A stretch of 64,000 nt of DNA from Malus domestica (lineage: Eukaryota; Streptophyta; Magnoliopsida; Rosales; Rosaceae), in contig NC_091665.1 in assembly GCF_042453785.1 (NCBI RefSeq), forward strand, positions 6,705,501 to 6,769,500, read 5' to 3'. A program made the translations under genes and the position numbers. The notes under the pieces are model-generated. The model searched no databases. It saw only the letters and a program-made list of their open reading frames with translations, and had not been told where the DNA came from. Below are positions 31,431 to 45,123 of the stretch, piece after piece; position 1 is the first letter of the stretch, and every line of letters starts with the position of its first letter.

Positions 31431-32999
31431 CAACAACTATATATAGCCAACAACTACTTCTGCCACCACTCTCTCTTCACGTTGAAAACATTAAGTTCTT
31501 GAATACATATTCTGACTAATCCAGCCAAAATCCAACAAAGCTCCAATGAAGACAACCCTATTCACTTCATCTCGCCTTCATATACAACCTGACATTGAGT
31601 ATATAATTAACCTTGAAAGCCTCGGTACGAGGTGAATTGAGCCTCCATAGTTTATTCAAGTCTAATGGTATTTTTGCCTTTTTTCGACCAACTTCGGCCA
31701 CCCTTGGGTGGAAGCTTGGATGCATTATCTTTCTCTCTCTAAGATCTTCAACACCCCCTTCTTAGATGAGTTTAATATATAGTTTTCAAAATGAAAGTGC
31801 TATAAGAGTTAAGAGAGGGAAGGTAGTAGTTTCCGGTGTAAAAAGATTGGTTGCAGAGTAAAAAGCGTGCATTTTTATTGAAGAAAGTTGAGGTTTCATC
31901 ATAAAAGCAATTGCCAATATGGAGAGTAGCTTAACTTACTTGTAAGCTCATTCAAGGTCTTTCTTCCCATCAATATGAGATATCAAGGAGAGCGTTTTCT
32001 AATTGATTATTGATGTGTAATAGCTTAAGATTGATGTTTAAGAGATTTGGCTTTGGTGGTTCAAAAAATAGAACATGGAAGAGGATTGCTTGAGGTGATG
32101 TAAAGGCTTATTTTTGGCAACTTGAGAATGGCATGCTCACTGCAGAATAGTTATGCTAGAGCTATGGATTCTAGGGTCTTTAAGCTCCACAAAGTGTTTC
32201 TTTTTTAATTGTGTTTATATAGCAAATCATTATTTTTGCTTCCACCTTACTGTTTCCCATTACGCCTATATTGGTGATAGGTGCTAATAAAAAAATAGCA
32301 CTCTGCCCTAAAATTTCATGCATCTGGCTTTTGGAGGGGCTTATATTTTTGGCAATGTTCATCCTTTCTTTCTCCCATTTTTCTCCTTATAAGCATGCAT
32401 GGGTAATATTCTATGCTGGAAACATTAAATGCTCTATAACTTTCTTTTAAATTTAAGTTCGCATGGTTTGTTTGTTGGGATTCAAACATATCATTGAGAT
32501 AAATTTAATTTGAATGCTTAAATACGCAACATAAAATAATAAATAACATACAATATGTTATCTCAATTATATATCGGTTGGTTATAATCAATACAACAAC
32601 AAAAAAAGATGATGAAGAGAATTACTTATAAGATTCCTTTGCCATACATAAGATTTTAAAAGATGCTAGGAGTGGCCGGCTGGGGCGTAGCGCCTAGACA
32701 AATTTAAGTAAAATTATTGTATATCTTGAAAATAAGTGTCTATTGATATTTAAAAAAAAAAAAAAAAAGCTATACTAGTATGGATAAGATAATAAAAGAA
32801 TGATGAAATGAAAAAATAGAAGTAGAAGAATACAATAAAGTACATGTATCCAACAAGTCCAAAATTTAAAAACATACATGTACCCAACAAGTTCACAATT
32901 TGAAAACACATAAAATGCAAAATAGGAGGAATAAGAAAATATAATAATATAAGATACTTACAAAGTTGCAAAGCTAGGCATCAATGTCTTCTTGTCCAT
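31431..32999. other. Intergenic
   Basis: No supportable gene. AT-rich, with a poly-A tract near 32750-32768. A GC-rich patch with GCGTAGCGCCTAG (about 32684-32698) may be the edge of the hAT remnant to the right. Confidence 0.45.
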
Positions 33000-34790
33000 A
33001 TCCCTCCAAGACTATCTCCGTGTTGGACTCAAATTCAGCTTCTCATCATCTTTTTCTTATTCTTTCGTGTCCTCATTTGATACAAAATCTTCTTCATGGG
33101 GTTCTCTTACTTAAACATTTCTAAAACTCCTCCAAGGCTCTAGGGAAATACCCACCTCTGATGTCTCTCCATCCATTTCCAAACCAAGCTCAAGTTCTTC
33201 ATCACCATCATCCACAATCCATCCTTGCGCCATACTATTTATCATGCAAGTAGTATGTCCACTTTCGTCTCCTTCTCTATTTTCTTCTTGTTCATGATCC
33301 TTGCATTGAATTAGACATCGACTAAATTATTTGACCTTATTGTATCTAGTCTATTCATTTTGTTTGTATGTATCCCTTAAAGAGTGCTCCAATTTCTCTC
33401 ACAACTTGATGAGCTTGTAATCAATGAGAGAATCTTTATAGTCATCTTTTGCAAATTAGGTACACCATTTTTCATAATTATATCACCATGCAACTAAAGA
33501 AGAAAAAAAGCACACAATTAGTAAAGAAAAATAAGTAGTAAAGCTAAATTTAATAGATAAAAAATAAGCATATGTGAATAATGAATATTCATATCTGGAT
33601 AATAGTTGTCATCATTCTCAACACATCCAATCTTAGGCAAATGTCTTCCAAATCCACTTTCTTTTCCTCTATACTTGTGCATCTCAACATTTATCACTTG
33701 GTTTTGGACCTCATAGTTATCGAGGAAGAACTTCTCAACACAAGCAAAAATCTCATCCATGACATTGGATTATGTTGTATGCTTTGATCTTTAAAGAAGT
33801 AATAAGGGTTCAAGAGGTAGCCCACCAAATCTAATGGACTATCAAGTCGCTCACTAATTTTTTCCATCAATATGAATTGGTTGGTAGTTGGCCTCATTGT
33901 TCGTGATTGCCTCTTTAATCTCCTTCTTTGCTTTTTGTAGCTCTCTATTCAATAACCTCATTGATGACTTTTTATCCCCATCCAGAATTTGAAGTACCTT
34001 AAATAAAGGTTCACACACTTTGAAGCAAAATGAGACCCCATTCCAAAATTATGCACTCACTATGGTAGCATATGTTGTTTTCCCCTTTGTACTCTTGGAA
34101 TGTTTGCATTGTTCCCATTTATCACCAGCAACCACAATCTTCAAGTCTTTTTTCTTATCACTTAAGCCTTGCATTGTGAGGAAAAAAAATTGCAAATCTA
34201 GTGACTCCAGGCCTCACTATGTCTCTTTTCTTTGTATGCTTCCTCATCAATGCCACAGTTTTATGATGTGCATAAATGAAGATAGTGAAAGTCTTTACTT
34301 TGTCAATAACTCTTTTGAACCTAGGGAGATTACCAATCCTTTGAAGCATGAGATTCAAAGTGTGAGTGGCACATGATGTCCAAAATATGTTTGGCCTCTT
34401 TTTCTTCATCACGTTGCCCATCGCCATATTGTTAGAGCATTATCGGTCACTACTTGAACTACATTTTCAAGCCCAATTTTCAACACACTTGTCAACATAT
34501 TCAAAGATGTATTCCCCGGTGTGTGCTTCACTAGAGCATTCCTTATAACAAACAAATATGGTGTGCCTTCCTTGCAATTGACATACAAATTTATTACGGT
34601 TCTTTTTTTGGGTCACTCCAAGCATTGATCATGATTGAGCAATCATTCAAAGTGCACTCTTCTTCATGATTCTTGAAAATGTAAGAACATAAAGGAAATT
34701 AAATATCCAACAACAAAGTAATAACCTAAAGAAATGCTAAGCACAAGAGATAAGGAACGTTTACACCTATTCCTTGCAAACTCTCTTGCT
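33000..34790 (-). pseudogene. hAT transposase (DUF659/dimerisation type), decayed
   Basis: Minus-strand fragments in order. 34427-34158 reads like the hAT core (FWTSCATHTLNLMLQRIG, then KTFTIFIYAHHKTVALMRK and RPGVTRFA). About 34010-33900 reads LFKVLQILDGDKKSSM. 33897-33694 reads PLDLVGYLLNPYYFFKD. 33760-33518 reads IFACVEKFFLDNYEVQNQV and INVEMHKYRGKESGFGR. A C-terminal piece near 33310-33280 contains FNARI. These are typical of plant DUF659-hAT transposases, which cut and paste DNA. Frames are broken many times and no intact ORF remains. The terminal repeats were not identified. Confidence 0.75.
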
Positions 34791-35458
34791 AGTCAAGCAA
34801 GTTTTGCTAGTTGCTGAAGTGCTTTGGAATGAAGTATTCTTAAAAGAAATCAATACTTAAAACATAAATACAATTGCAGATGTGCTGAACTACAAAAGGA
34901 ACTTAAAAAAGGTAGGCTACAAAATTTTAAAGTCTTTTTGTGTTGTGAGTTGAGCGTCCTTATGTTTTATCTTTCAGCTACTTTATATAGAACAAACTTA
35001 TCATTTAGTGTAATCTTATTACTCTCGAAGTAATTCTCTTTACTCCAAGTTATTTATCCGACTACTGACAAACACTACTTTATCGTAAACTTTTCAAAGC
35101 CCATTTTTAGTTTTATCTTAGCATGTTTCCTTTCTTTTCATTTTTTACCTAGGTAGGTTAAATCAAGACCTGGTTGCCACAAAGAGGAAAACACTGTCAG
35201 GGATACATAGAGCCTAATAATTCCAACGTGCATAAATACTGTGACACAATACAAAAGTGTACAACAACTCAGAATCCAGAAGAAAATAAAAAAATAATAG
35301 TAATGTCGTAATCAAATAAAATTGTGTTGTAATACGACTGCTCGGCTTCACTTCACTTCCTTGATGATCAAATAAAATTACGTGTTGGACCGAATCAGAG
35401 GTGGCTAATGATGTGGGCCCCCACGTACTCAAGCCCAGGATTTGACTGAGAAACGGGG
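34791..35458. other. Intergenic
   Basis: Between the hAT remnant and the SERK promoter. No ORF or repeat that I can support. Confidence 0.4.
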
Positions 35459-36060
35459 TTGCCCTGCCCACGGTCACGTCCCTTTCCACGATACGAGCGC
35501 GAAGGCGTTTTGAGTCTGCCACCGGGCACCGGTCAGCACTGTTCGGGCAGCTCTCCTCTACCGGCCTTTTGCACTCTCACTCCACACTCTCTCTCTCACT
35601 CATCGCTCTCTGTGTGTCCGCACGCCTCACTCAAAAAAAGCGGAATTAGAAAAAGAAAAAAAAAATTAAAAAACAAAGAGAGAGAGAGAGAGAGAGATAA
35701 CTATTAAGAAATAAGAATCCCACGCAAATGCTGAGAGGAGAGGGAGAGGGAGCAAAAGGGGAGGTTTGGCGAAAAGGGTAGCAGAGAAAGCGAATGGAAT
35801 GGTTGCAAATCTGTGAATTTTTTTTTTTAATTGGTGGGTTGTTTTTGTTGGTGAGATCTTAGGGTTTTGATCTTGGTAGAGTGGGTGATTTTTGTGATTT
35901 GGGGAAGTGGGTAATGGTGGGTTTGTTGTTAGGGTGAGATTTGTGAGCTGGGATTTGGTAATCTGAGTGAGTTGGGGTGGGTTTGGGGGGTTTCTGGGAT
36001 GGTGTGTTTGGGGGTGAGAAACCATTTGGATCTGAGACTTGTAAAAAGCAAGTGAGAGAA
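35459..36060 (+). promoter_or_regulatory. SERK promoter-proximal and 5' leader region
   Basis: Pyrimidine-rich stretches (CTCTCTCTCTCACTC near 35587) and an (AG)n tract at 35677-35697 lie 360-470 bp upstream of the start codon. Long CT/GA-rich leaders are common in plant receptor kinase genes. No clear TATA box. The transcription start cannot be set from sequence alone. Confidence 0.4.
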
Positions 36061-39000
36061 ATGGAGAGAAGGGTTGGGAATTCAGTTTGTCTCTGGTTGA
36101 TCTTGGTAGCTCATCCACTATGGATGACAATGGTGCTTGCTAATATGGAAGGTCTGTGCTTGTTTGCTTTCTTCAGCTAGCTTTACTTTTGCTGATTTTC
36201 CTTTTTCTCATTCTTTTTCCTTTATAATTTGTTATCTTTTTAGTACAAAAAATTTAATAAATTTATTTATTTTCTTCATATTATGAATTTCTGGAAATAG
36301 GTTGCTGTAAAATTTAATGGGTGGTAGAATTTGGTATGCTTATTTAAACTTAGTCGCTTACCTTGTACTGGGACTTGAAAGCCATTTATGAATCTTGAAT
36401 ACTAGAGTGTTTTCTTAAGCTTTCAATTTGCTTTGAAAACTATTAAATATAATGAAGTGTAAGTTGAACTTTAATGTGATAAAGCCTTGAAGAATCGTAC
36501 TATTTTACGGCTTGTATTGGTGTTTCAGTTGCTACAATTGATATTAAGTGCCATTATTTGATTTCCCAGTTATGGCCTTTTGATGTGTGATTTCTGTGTA
36601 AAACCTCTTATCTATTTTGTAAGTCATATGAGTCAATAAGACTTTGAGGGTAGTAGTTGCCTTCCGTAGTTAATGAAGTGTTGTACCCACAGAACTTTAT
36701 GATTGTAAACCTGAATTCAATCATATGTTTCTGCTTGTGATCAATTGTGAGGCTTAAATTTTGCCTTGCACATCAAGTCCCACAAATTTGTATCTCTATG
36801 GATTATATGTTTTTTCTGCATGATGGTTTTATATTTCGTTCTTGATATTCTAGAATGGCGTGCTCTTCAAAATTCAAACTTTATGGTCTGATAGGTTACC
36901 ACTATCTAGTGTGTTTATGGCTTGTGGTCCGCAACTAATTGCTTTTCTTGTTTTTTCAAACAGGCGATGCCTTGCATAATCTAAGGACCAACTTGGAGGA
37001 CCCCAACAATGTCCTGCAAAGTTGGGATCCTACTCTTGTGAACCCTTGTACGTGGTTTCATGTTACATGCAACAATGAAAATAGCGTCATAAGAGTGTAT
37101 GTTTTCTCAGTCCTGACATCTTTAAAGAACTTGCTTTTGCATCACTCCCTTTCAGAAGAATACTCTTCATGATTTGTTATATGTGTAATCTCAGTGATCT
37201 TGGAAACGCAGCCTTGTCTGGTCAACTTGTTCCGCAGCTTGGCCTTCTCAAGAATTTACAGTATTTGTAAGTTACTTTGTAGTTTAATTCTGCGCTGTTG
37301 CTTTCATTCTTTTCCTAAGTATTGTTTGTCCTAGTGTAGTTATACTCATTCCATTTGCTTTAATACATAGTTATTTGATTGTAATGCATATGAAAGAATG
37401 TAGTTATCAGCTTAGCGCCATGGTGGAGCCTAGGCCATGGGCTATCAGGTTGTTGGGGGCACTATATTCTCTCCATTTGGAAGACCTTTCGTTGAGCTAC
37501 TTCACTGGCAATACTAATACCTTGAATTAGGGTCATGGTTGTCAGATTGGTTAGCAAACTTGATGTGCAAATACAGTTACGTCAAATAAACGTAAATCAA
37601 GCACTATGATGGTGAAGAACTTAGCCTGCTCTTTGAATTTTTTCTAGTTCAGTTAGATGTACTGGTATCTATTTAACAGAAGGACTTAAAGTTATGAGAG
37701 TTTGAGAAGTATTAACAGTAAGTAGTAGGCCCTTAAACCTTGACTACGAAGGTTGGTGATGGGTTGGGGCTTACTTTAAAGAAAAAGGTGGCATTGTGTT
37801 GGGATAGGCCTTCATTTAGATTTTGTTATAAAAGTAAAGGTAAACAAAATGAGGTTTCCCAAGTTGATGAGTACAGTTAAGTTATTGCAAATTATTCTAC
37901 TCAATCTCAAAAGTATCTTTAAAATGACATGGACGTAGAAATGCTTTCATTATATGGGCAAAACCGATCTACTTTAATAGATCATATGGATGTAGAAAAG
38001 GCTTACGATTGAAAATTAAACATTTTCGCATAGAAGATGTCAAACATGTATTGAAAATTCTAGAAATATAAAAGCATTTCGAATAAATTTTTACGAGTTA
38101 TTTACTTCTTTTTTTCTAAAGTTTTGTCTAAACAGATAAAAATTCGTTTTGAATCTTGAATCTTTAGCACAATCCATATATTCTGATAGGTCCAAAATTT
38201 AATTTAATAGATGAATCTATAGGGAAAATTCACTTTGAAGCAACTATTCCCTAGACACACATGTCATTATGTACTTTTTTTTTATTTCACAGTTGAATCA
38301 ATTCAACCATATGATGGTTGATAGTTAGACGAACTTATGGAGCACAGCTTGTTGATAATATAAAGCAAGCCTCATGATTGCATACTGCATAGGATAATGT
38401 AAATAGCTAATCATTTCAGAGTATAGACATGGGCGGGGGAAGCAAGTGCAAGCTTTTTGATCAGCCAACCTGTTCTTGCCCAGTTAGCAGGATAACATAT
38501 GTGGTTGCATTCATCATTTGCAGAATCACACTTATTGTCCTTATGAGCACTCGTGTTGTCTATTTTAAAGGAGGTTTTTCTATGACTACTAGAACTTGTA
38601 TATTTTATACCTGGATGAAAAGTAAACCAAACCAGATATTGACATGAGCTGCAAAATATACAACCTTTTGTAATCAAGTTGAGGCCAGTTTAGATCAACC
38701 CAAAATTGTAATATATTTATTGATTTAGACTTTTGTAGCAAGCTTCTATCAGAAACTTTGAAAGTTCTTTGTCACAGTTCTGGTAGCTCGCCATTTCTGA
38801 ACAATGAGATGTGGCTCCATGTAGAGATCTTTCCCCTATTGGTAGTCAAGTTTTATTTAGTTCACAGTATTTAAGTCCCCTATGTATTTGTGGGAATGTC
38901 CTCAAATTTGTCATCGAACATTCGTTCAGTGTTTGCGAAATTGTTAACTGGTTTTTTGTTTTTGGTTGCTTTTCATCCTGATCAAAAATATTGTTTGTCA

Positions 39001-42000
39001 GTAGCTGTGTACTATGATATTAGACTAGTTTCAGTGATAGCTTACTTGTTACAGTGGATAAAATTTGCATGCTATTATTTATGTACAACTTTATATTTGA
39101 TTTTGGGATTATCTTCTGCCCATTCTTTGAGATGTTTGTTGCAGCTGATCCTTGGGGGAAAGCCATATTGTAATAACATCTTTGTATGCCCAGACCCAGA
39201 CCCGAAGGAAATGATTGGGTTCTTTTGGCAGATTATCTGGAAATAACTTATTAATACTATCTAACATTGTTATTTTTTTCTTGGCGTACACGCTTTAAGA
39301 TCACAATCTAGATTTTTCATATCATTTGTTTGCCTGAACCATCTGATAGTATTGCACAGTTTTCCTAAACTATCTTTTAAACTTATCTTTTTCTTTCCTT
39401 TATGATAGGGAACTCTACAGTAATAACATAAGTGGACCAATTCCTAGGGAACTGGGGAACCTAACCAGCTTGGTGAGCTTGGATCTTTATTTGAATAGTT
39501 TTTCAGGTCCAATCCCAGACACCTTGGGCAAGCTGTCAAAACTACGATTCCTGTGGGTATACTTATCTTTTACCTTATTTCTTTAATGCCCATATTGTAG
39601 ACATAAGTACCATGTCATGCATGTTTGGCTTGTATTCTGAAGCCTCATGACCTAACAATGATTGAAAGAAATATTTATTTGCCTGGAAAAATACAATTAT
39701 ATTTTGTAAATATTTATTATTTCATCTTGGTAAATGGAAGAAAGGAAAATAATATATGCCATGATACTTTGAAATGAGCTGCTTCACATTTAAGATTCTA
39801 AATTTGGATTTGAAAAGGTACATTCAGTGATAAAATAACAAATCCATGCACTTCATTTGTAGATGAAGCAAAATAAAGGTTTAGGGTTCCGTGAGCATAG
39901 AAAATCCCTGGGATGTTGATTGTATAAACGAGCCTAAGTTCAATCTTTGTGGGCCTTCACGAACACAAACATATATCAAATCAGGTGGTGTTATAAAATC
40001 ATCATAATTATATTATACAAACAAGTGTACAAACATTTCATTCCAAACATATATAAAACATTGTGCTTGTGCTGTTCTGTTAGACTAGCATAAATTATTT
40101 ATTTTGTTGTCTATTATTGATTCAAATGAGGAATATTCGTTGATTGATTGTTGATCTTACCATGTATTTTCTTGAAATCCTTTGTGCAAGGATAGGCGGC
40201 TTAACAACAACAGCTTGGCAGGTCCGATTCCCATGTCATTGACTAATATCTCTTCACTTCAAGTACTGTGAGTGCCAATCTGACCCCAGTCTCTCACACA
40301 CGTCACATCTCATGTTTAGTATTGTTCATTGCAAGATTCTATGCTCTGATATTGCTTTCAAAATGCAGGGATCTATCAAATAATGGTCTTTCAGGAGTAG
40401 TTCCAGACAATGGCTCCTTTTCTTTATTCACTCCCATAAGGTTTCTTGTTAATGTACAAACTTTTCTTGCATTTTCTGACTCTATTGTTGACGATTTCTG
40501 ATGAATGTTCTCTCCCATTTGCAGTTTTGCTAACAACATGAATCTATGTGGCCCAGTAACTGGTCGCCCCTGCCCAGGATCTCCTCCATTTTCACCTCCC
40601 CCACCATTTGTCCCACCACCGCCAATTTCAATACCAGGTAATTCTTCCTGTTGTTGACTATTAGATTTCAGGGGTTCAGGTGATCCATGTAGCATGTTTC
40701 TTCCTGAAGCGACAGCATGGCGCTACCTAGTCTTGGCCTAGAATGTTTTAAGTTTTAACATCTATATGTAGCTTGGTTATTATTGTTAAGTTCTCTTGCA
40801 AGGAGTTACTAGTTTTGTTTATAGTGGTTGCAATTTTATACATTACTTGGACAGTATTTTTTGTTTTCTTTTTGTTGTACTATTTTTTTTTCTCGATATT
40901 TTTCCCTGGTTAAGAATGCGATTGCTGACCTATGGGAGGCTTTATTGCATTCATTCCCTGCAAAGGCGGTCATTGCATATTTAGTTGTTAGATTTCATCA
41001 TTTTACTTGTGTTCTTGTCGTTCGAGGCTTCCAGAGATTGAATGAACTGCACTATCTTTCTAAATTATAAATATGGTGAAGTGTTTGCATGTAACCTTTT
41101 TATTGGCTTATAAAATTGCGAGTGACTGGTATCTAATCTTTATTTCATCTTACATCAGGAGGTAATAGTGCCACTGGGGCTATAGCTGGTGGAGTTGCTG
41201 CTGGTGCTGCTTTACTATTTGCTGCCCCTGCAATTGCATTTGCATGGTGGCGCCGGAGGAAGCCACAAGAATTTTTCTTTGATGTACCTGGTTAGTAATT
41301 AAACTGAAATATGAATCACTTTCAGTTCAATAGTTTGTTTAAAAACTTACCTTCATCTGTTGCAGCTGAGGAAGATCCTGAAGTACATCTTGGGCAGCTC
41401 AAGAGGTTTTCTTTGCGAGAATTACAAGTTGCGACAGATAGTTTTAGTAACAAAAACATTCTGGGGAGAGGTGGATTTGGTAAGGTCTACAAGGGGCGCC
41501 TAGCAGATGGTTCTCTAGTCGCTGTGAAAAGACTGAAAGAAGAGCGCACCCCTGGTGGGGAGTTGCAGTTTCAAACTGAAGTAGAGATGATCAGCATGGC
41601 TGTGCATCGAAATCTTCTTCGGTTACGTGGGTTCTGTATGACACCAACCGAGCGGTTACTTGTTTATCCTTACATGGCTAATGGGAGTGTTGCCTCATGT
41701 TTAAGAGGTATAGCTTCATTGCATTTTAGAAAACTTTTAGGATGATACTCTACTTTGGAAATTTTCTTTGACACATCAATGTGCTGTTTATTTAATTATA
41801 ACCTGAAAAAAAAAATTAAATTCTTAACCCTGGTTTCCACTTTCTTATTATTTTCTTAATGTATATTGTCCCATTCTATATCCTTGTCATATTCATGCTT
41901 TATTTGTGCATTATTCTAGAACGCCCTCCAAACCAACCACCTCTTGATTGGCCAAGTCGGAAGCGAATTGCACTGGGATCTGCAAGGGGTCTTTCTTATT

Positions 42001-43172
42001 TGCATGATCACTGTGATCCGAAGATTATTCATCGTGATGTCAAAGCTGCGAACATTCTGCTGGATGAGGAGTTTGAGGCTGTTGTTGGGGACTTTGGGTT
42101 GGCTAAACTTATGGACTACAAAGACACCCACGTCACTACTGCTGTACGTGGCACAATTGGACATATAGCTCCAGAGTACCTGTCTACTGGGAAGTCATCT
42201 GAGAAAACTGATGTTTTCGGATATGGTATCATGCTTCTGGAGCTTATTACTGGTCAAAGGGCTTTTGATCTTGCTCGCCTTGCAAATGATGATGATGTCA
42301 TGTTGCTTGATTGGGTATGTATCTGTTCCATTATTACTCATTTTTCTGATTTCAATTTGCTTCTGCCGCTGTTGCTGTGATCTGCTGCCGCAGTTGAACA
42401 TTCTCTTGGACTGTAGCTGTGAAGTTGCATTGTAGCTTTTTATCCCTTGTGTAAACCTGTAGAAACCAACAAGCTGATTTCTTGATAATGATATCCAATC
42501 TTAGAATGGAAGTAAGAGCTATTGAGAGAGTATCAGCCTAAGGTAGGGTAGGAATGCTTAAATGAACTTTAAAGAAAGTCTTGAGAATTGCAGTCTGACT
42601 AGTTTCCGTATATTTGTGTCGTCTAAGTTCAATCCAGTGTCATATTTGGTATATGTTGAGTCAGATGACAAAAAATTTGTATTTGCTTTGTGGTTTCATA
42701 TATTTTCCCCATTCATGCGCATGCCTTGCGTAACTCCTCTCTTCTCTTTTGATTTAATTGAGGAATTATCAACAATCTTTGTGGGGCTTCTCCGCATTGC
42801 CAAGAGAGACGAATACGAAATTTCTACAACTTCTAACGGAGATGAGTGCTTTTCCAGGTGAAAGGATTACTGAAGGAGAAAAAGCTAGAAATGCTGGTTG
42901 ATCCTGATCTCCAGAGTAATTATGTGGAGGCTGAGGTAGAGCAGCTAATTCAAGTTGCACTGCTCTGCACACAAGGCTCCCCAATGGACCGGCCTAAGAT
43001 GTCGGAAGTTGTAAGGATGCTTGAAGGTGATGGGTTGGCAGAAAGATGGGATGAGTGGCAAAAGGTCGAAGTGCTCCGCCAAGAAGTGGAGTTAGCTCCT
43101 CACCCAAATTCTGACTGGATTGTTGACTCAACCGAAAATTTGCATGCAGTCGAGTTATCTGGTCCAAGGTGA
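36061..43172 (+). CDS. SERK1/2: SERK-type LRR receptor kinase (SERK1/2 clade), 11 exons, 626 aa
   Basis: Exons: 36061-36151, 36964-37096, 37195-37266, 39409-39552, 40196-40267, 40369-40440, 40525-40637, 41159-41290, 41366-41707, 41920-42314, 42858-43172. All have GT/AG introns and the frame is kept throughout. SERKs are plasma-membrane co-receptors that pair with ligand-binding receptors (for brassinosteroid, flagellin and developmental peptides). Layout: signal peptide (about 1-27); LRR N-cap with CTWFHVTCN; five LRRs, four intron-bounded in 24-residue steps; Ser-Pro-Pro hinge (about 205-235, [12 protein letters not shown]); one membrane helix (about 239-262); kinase with [15 protein letters not shown] (Lys about 331), HRDVKAAN (Asp about 430), DFG and APEYLSTG; and the SERK tail ending ELSGPR. 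Length and exon plan match SERK1/2. Intron 3 is long (2.1 kb). No disruption seen, so probably functional. The mature N-terminus (NMEGDALH) and the QSNY..AEVEQL tail lean towards SERK2. Confidence 0.95.
37267..39408. other. SERK intron 3 (2.1 kb)
   Basis: Bounded by GTAAGT at 37267 and GATAG at 39408. AT-rich. Short ORFs inside (38411-38677, 38890-39246) show no domain and are likely chance. No clear transposon ends. Confidence 0.7.
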
Positions 43173-44361
43173 CCTTCGTGCTGTAGACGCTGGTAAAAGG
43201 AGGAAGGGAGGAATTATTTTCTACTTAATTTTTTAACCTACATTTTTCTTTCTTTCCGAACGACGATAGCTATCCCGATTAATGTATCTTATAAGTCCAT
43301 TCTGCATTTTATTCATTACACTTGTGCATATGAGTTGCTTTAGTTAGGTGCAATTTGTATCATCTGCTGCAGTGTGACAAAGCCCTTCATTTATGTATAC
43401 ATATAACAAGCTGTGGCACTTTTAATCTTTATGCTCTCCGTACTTACGTGCGGTCCGGTGTCCGTTTATACGCGGGCAAACCCATCTCGGAATGAGTTCA
43501 AGTCCCGTAGTTGCAGCTGAAATTTGCTTTGGATTAATTTAGAATGTTGTTCGCAAACTTCTTGTGAATTTTTGTCATTTGATTCTCTTCAGATCATCCG
43601 GTGTGATGACCAGAAGTTGAGGAGGGAAAGTAGGTATTGGACCAATTGATACATGAACTTTCACCCTAATTTACGATTAATTCGGTAACCGAGGTTCACG
43701 AATTTTCATCCAAATTTTTGGAAGTTTGATGATATGCACATACATGTGGGTTTTTATTTATTCAAGGTCGTGTACTGAAAATTGCTCTTTTGTGATTGAA
43801 TATTATAAGTTTGAATCGTAGAAATAATCTTTTTATAAAATAAGAGTAAGGTTGTGTACAAGAGACATTCTTTTCTCTATTATTTAAGCAGAGAGTCTTA
43901 TTAGCTTTGAGTCATTTTTAAGAACTGAGCTAAGATGTAAAAGTTCAGGACCCACACACTCTTTATTTTTGCCGGTAAATTGAATAATTAAATAGAAACA
44001 AGAGACTATGTTAAAGGCAAAATCACCAAACACAATGATTTAAAGGAAAATTAGTGAAAAAAGTTTCAAAATTTTAAGTTTTAAAACAAATGGTAAAATA
44101 AATAGTACCAAGCTTTTCGTTAAAGTGAAAAGTACTAATAGCTTTTCGTTAAAGATGCCATGAATTAATCCATTGAGTTCAAGGTTCAAACTAACTAAAC
44201 CACCCAAAAAAACCTTCAAAATTTGCCTGAATCCATGTCAAACTCCCCAAGAAGAAAGCATACATACATATGACATGTATATATACTCAAAAATATGGTT
44301 TTACACATTAACCCAAAAAAATTAAAATTAAAAAAATAAAATATTAAGAGCAAATGTGGAG
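43173..44361. other. Convergent intergenic region, SERK and ATPD 3' ends
   Basis: Holds the SERK 3' untranslated region (probably to about 43430) and, from the right, that of the delta-subunit gene. The two genes are tail to tail, 1.19 kb apart. No other gene. Confidence 0.6.
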
Positions 44362-45123
44362 TTATAAATTGAGCTTAATGTCACCCAAATCAAGCTCCGC
44401 CGCAATCTCCTCCAGCTGCTTCTTCACGCTCAAGTCAATAAGCTTGGACCCGGACTGCCCATACCTCACTGTGAACCCCGCCACCAAACTCGGATCAATC
44501 TCCGTTTTAATCCTCACATTCTTCGCCCCCGTCAGCTTCTGCACCTGCTTCGCTATCTGCGCCAAGTGCTGCGACTCCAGCTTCACCACCGAGCTCACGA
44601 TCGCCAACTCCGTGTCCGTTATCTTGTTGTACACCACCTCGAACTCCTTCACGATCTCCTTTATCAGGTCGATGCGCTTGGCGTCCACCAGGATGTTCAG
44701 GAAGTTGATCGTGTGCGGCTGCAGCGCCGACGACTTGGCGATGTCGTCCAGCACCTGCCGCTTCTTCTCCAGGTCGATGGTCGGGTTGATGAAGAAGTCG
44801 AACACCGACGGCTCGCCAAAGAACTTCTCGATCTTTTCCACGTCGCCGCTGGTAGTTTCGAGGGTATTGTTCGACTTCGCCACGTCGGCTAGCGCGGAGG
44901 CGTAGCTGGCGGCGGCGGAGGCGTTCATGCGGGCGCCGAGGGATCCGGAGCCGGTGCGGCGGGCGGTGAGGGTGGAGGCGGAGAGTTTGAGGTGGATGGG
45001 GGAGAAGGTGGAGGAGAAGGAGAAGGCGAGAGTGGTGGTTCGCGGGGTGAGGGCGGAGGAGAGTGGTGGGGATGCGGTGGTTTTGGATTGGAGAGAGATT
45101 GCGGTGTGTTGGAGGGCAGCCAT
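44362..45123 (-). CDS. ATPD: Chloroplast ATP synthase delta chain
   Basis: A single-exon ORF of 253 residues. The first about 65 residues are Ser/Thr/Ala-rich with few acids and a basic end (LTARRTGSGSLGARM), a plastid transit peptide. The mature part follows the delta/OSCP family: SYASALADVAKSNNTLE, QPHTINFLNILVDAKRI, KITDTELAIVSSVVKLES, TGAKNVRIKTEIDPSLVAGF, ending KKQLEEIAAELDLGDI. The protein sits on top of CF1 and joins it to the peripheral stalk (CF0) at the thylakoid membrane, as part of the H+-driven ATP synthase. Length (about 250 with transit peptide) and lack of introns match the family. The start Met at 45123 gives the standard MAAL-type transit start. GC-rich codon use contrasts with neighbouring sequence. 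Confidence 0.95.
   Translation of the reverse strand: MAALQHTAISLQSKTTASPPLSSALTPRTTTLAFSFSSTFSPIHLKLSASTLTARRTGSGSLGARMNASAAASYASALADVAKSNNTLETTSGDVEKIEKFFGEPSVFDFFINPTIDLEKKRQVLDDIAKSSALQPHTINFLNILVDAKRIDLIKEIVKEFEVVYNKITDTELAIVSSVVKLESQHLAQIAKQVQKLTGAKNVRIKTEIDPSLVAGFTVRYGQSGSKLIDLSVKKQLEEIAAELDLGDIKLNL

Noticed and set aside
44354..44905. 183-codon plus-strand ORF
   Set aside because: Antisense shadow of the GC-rich ATPD coding sequence.
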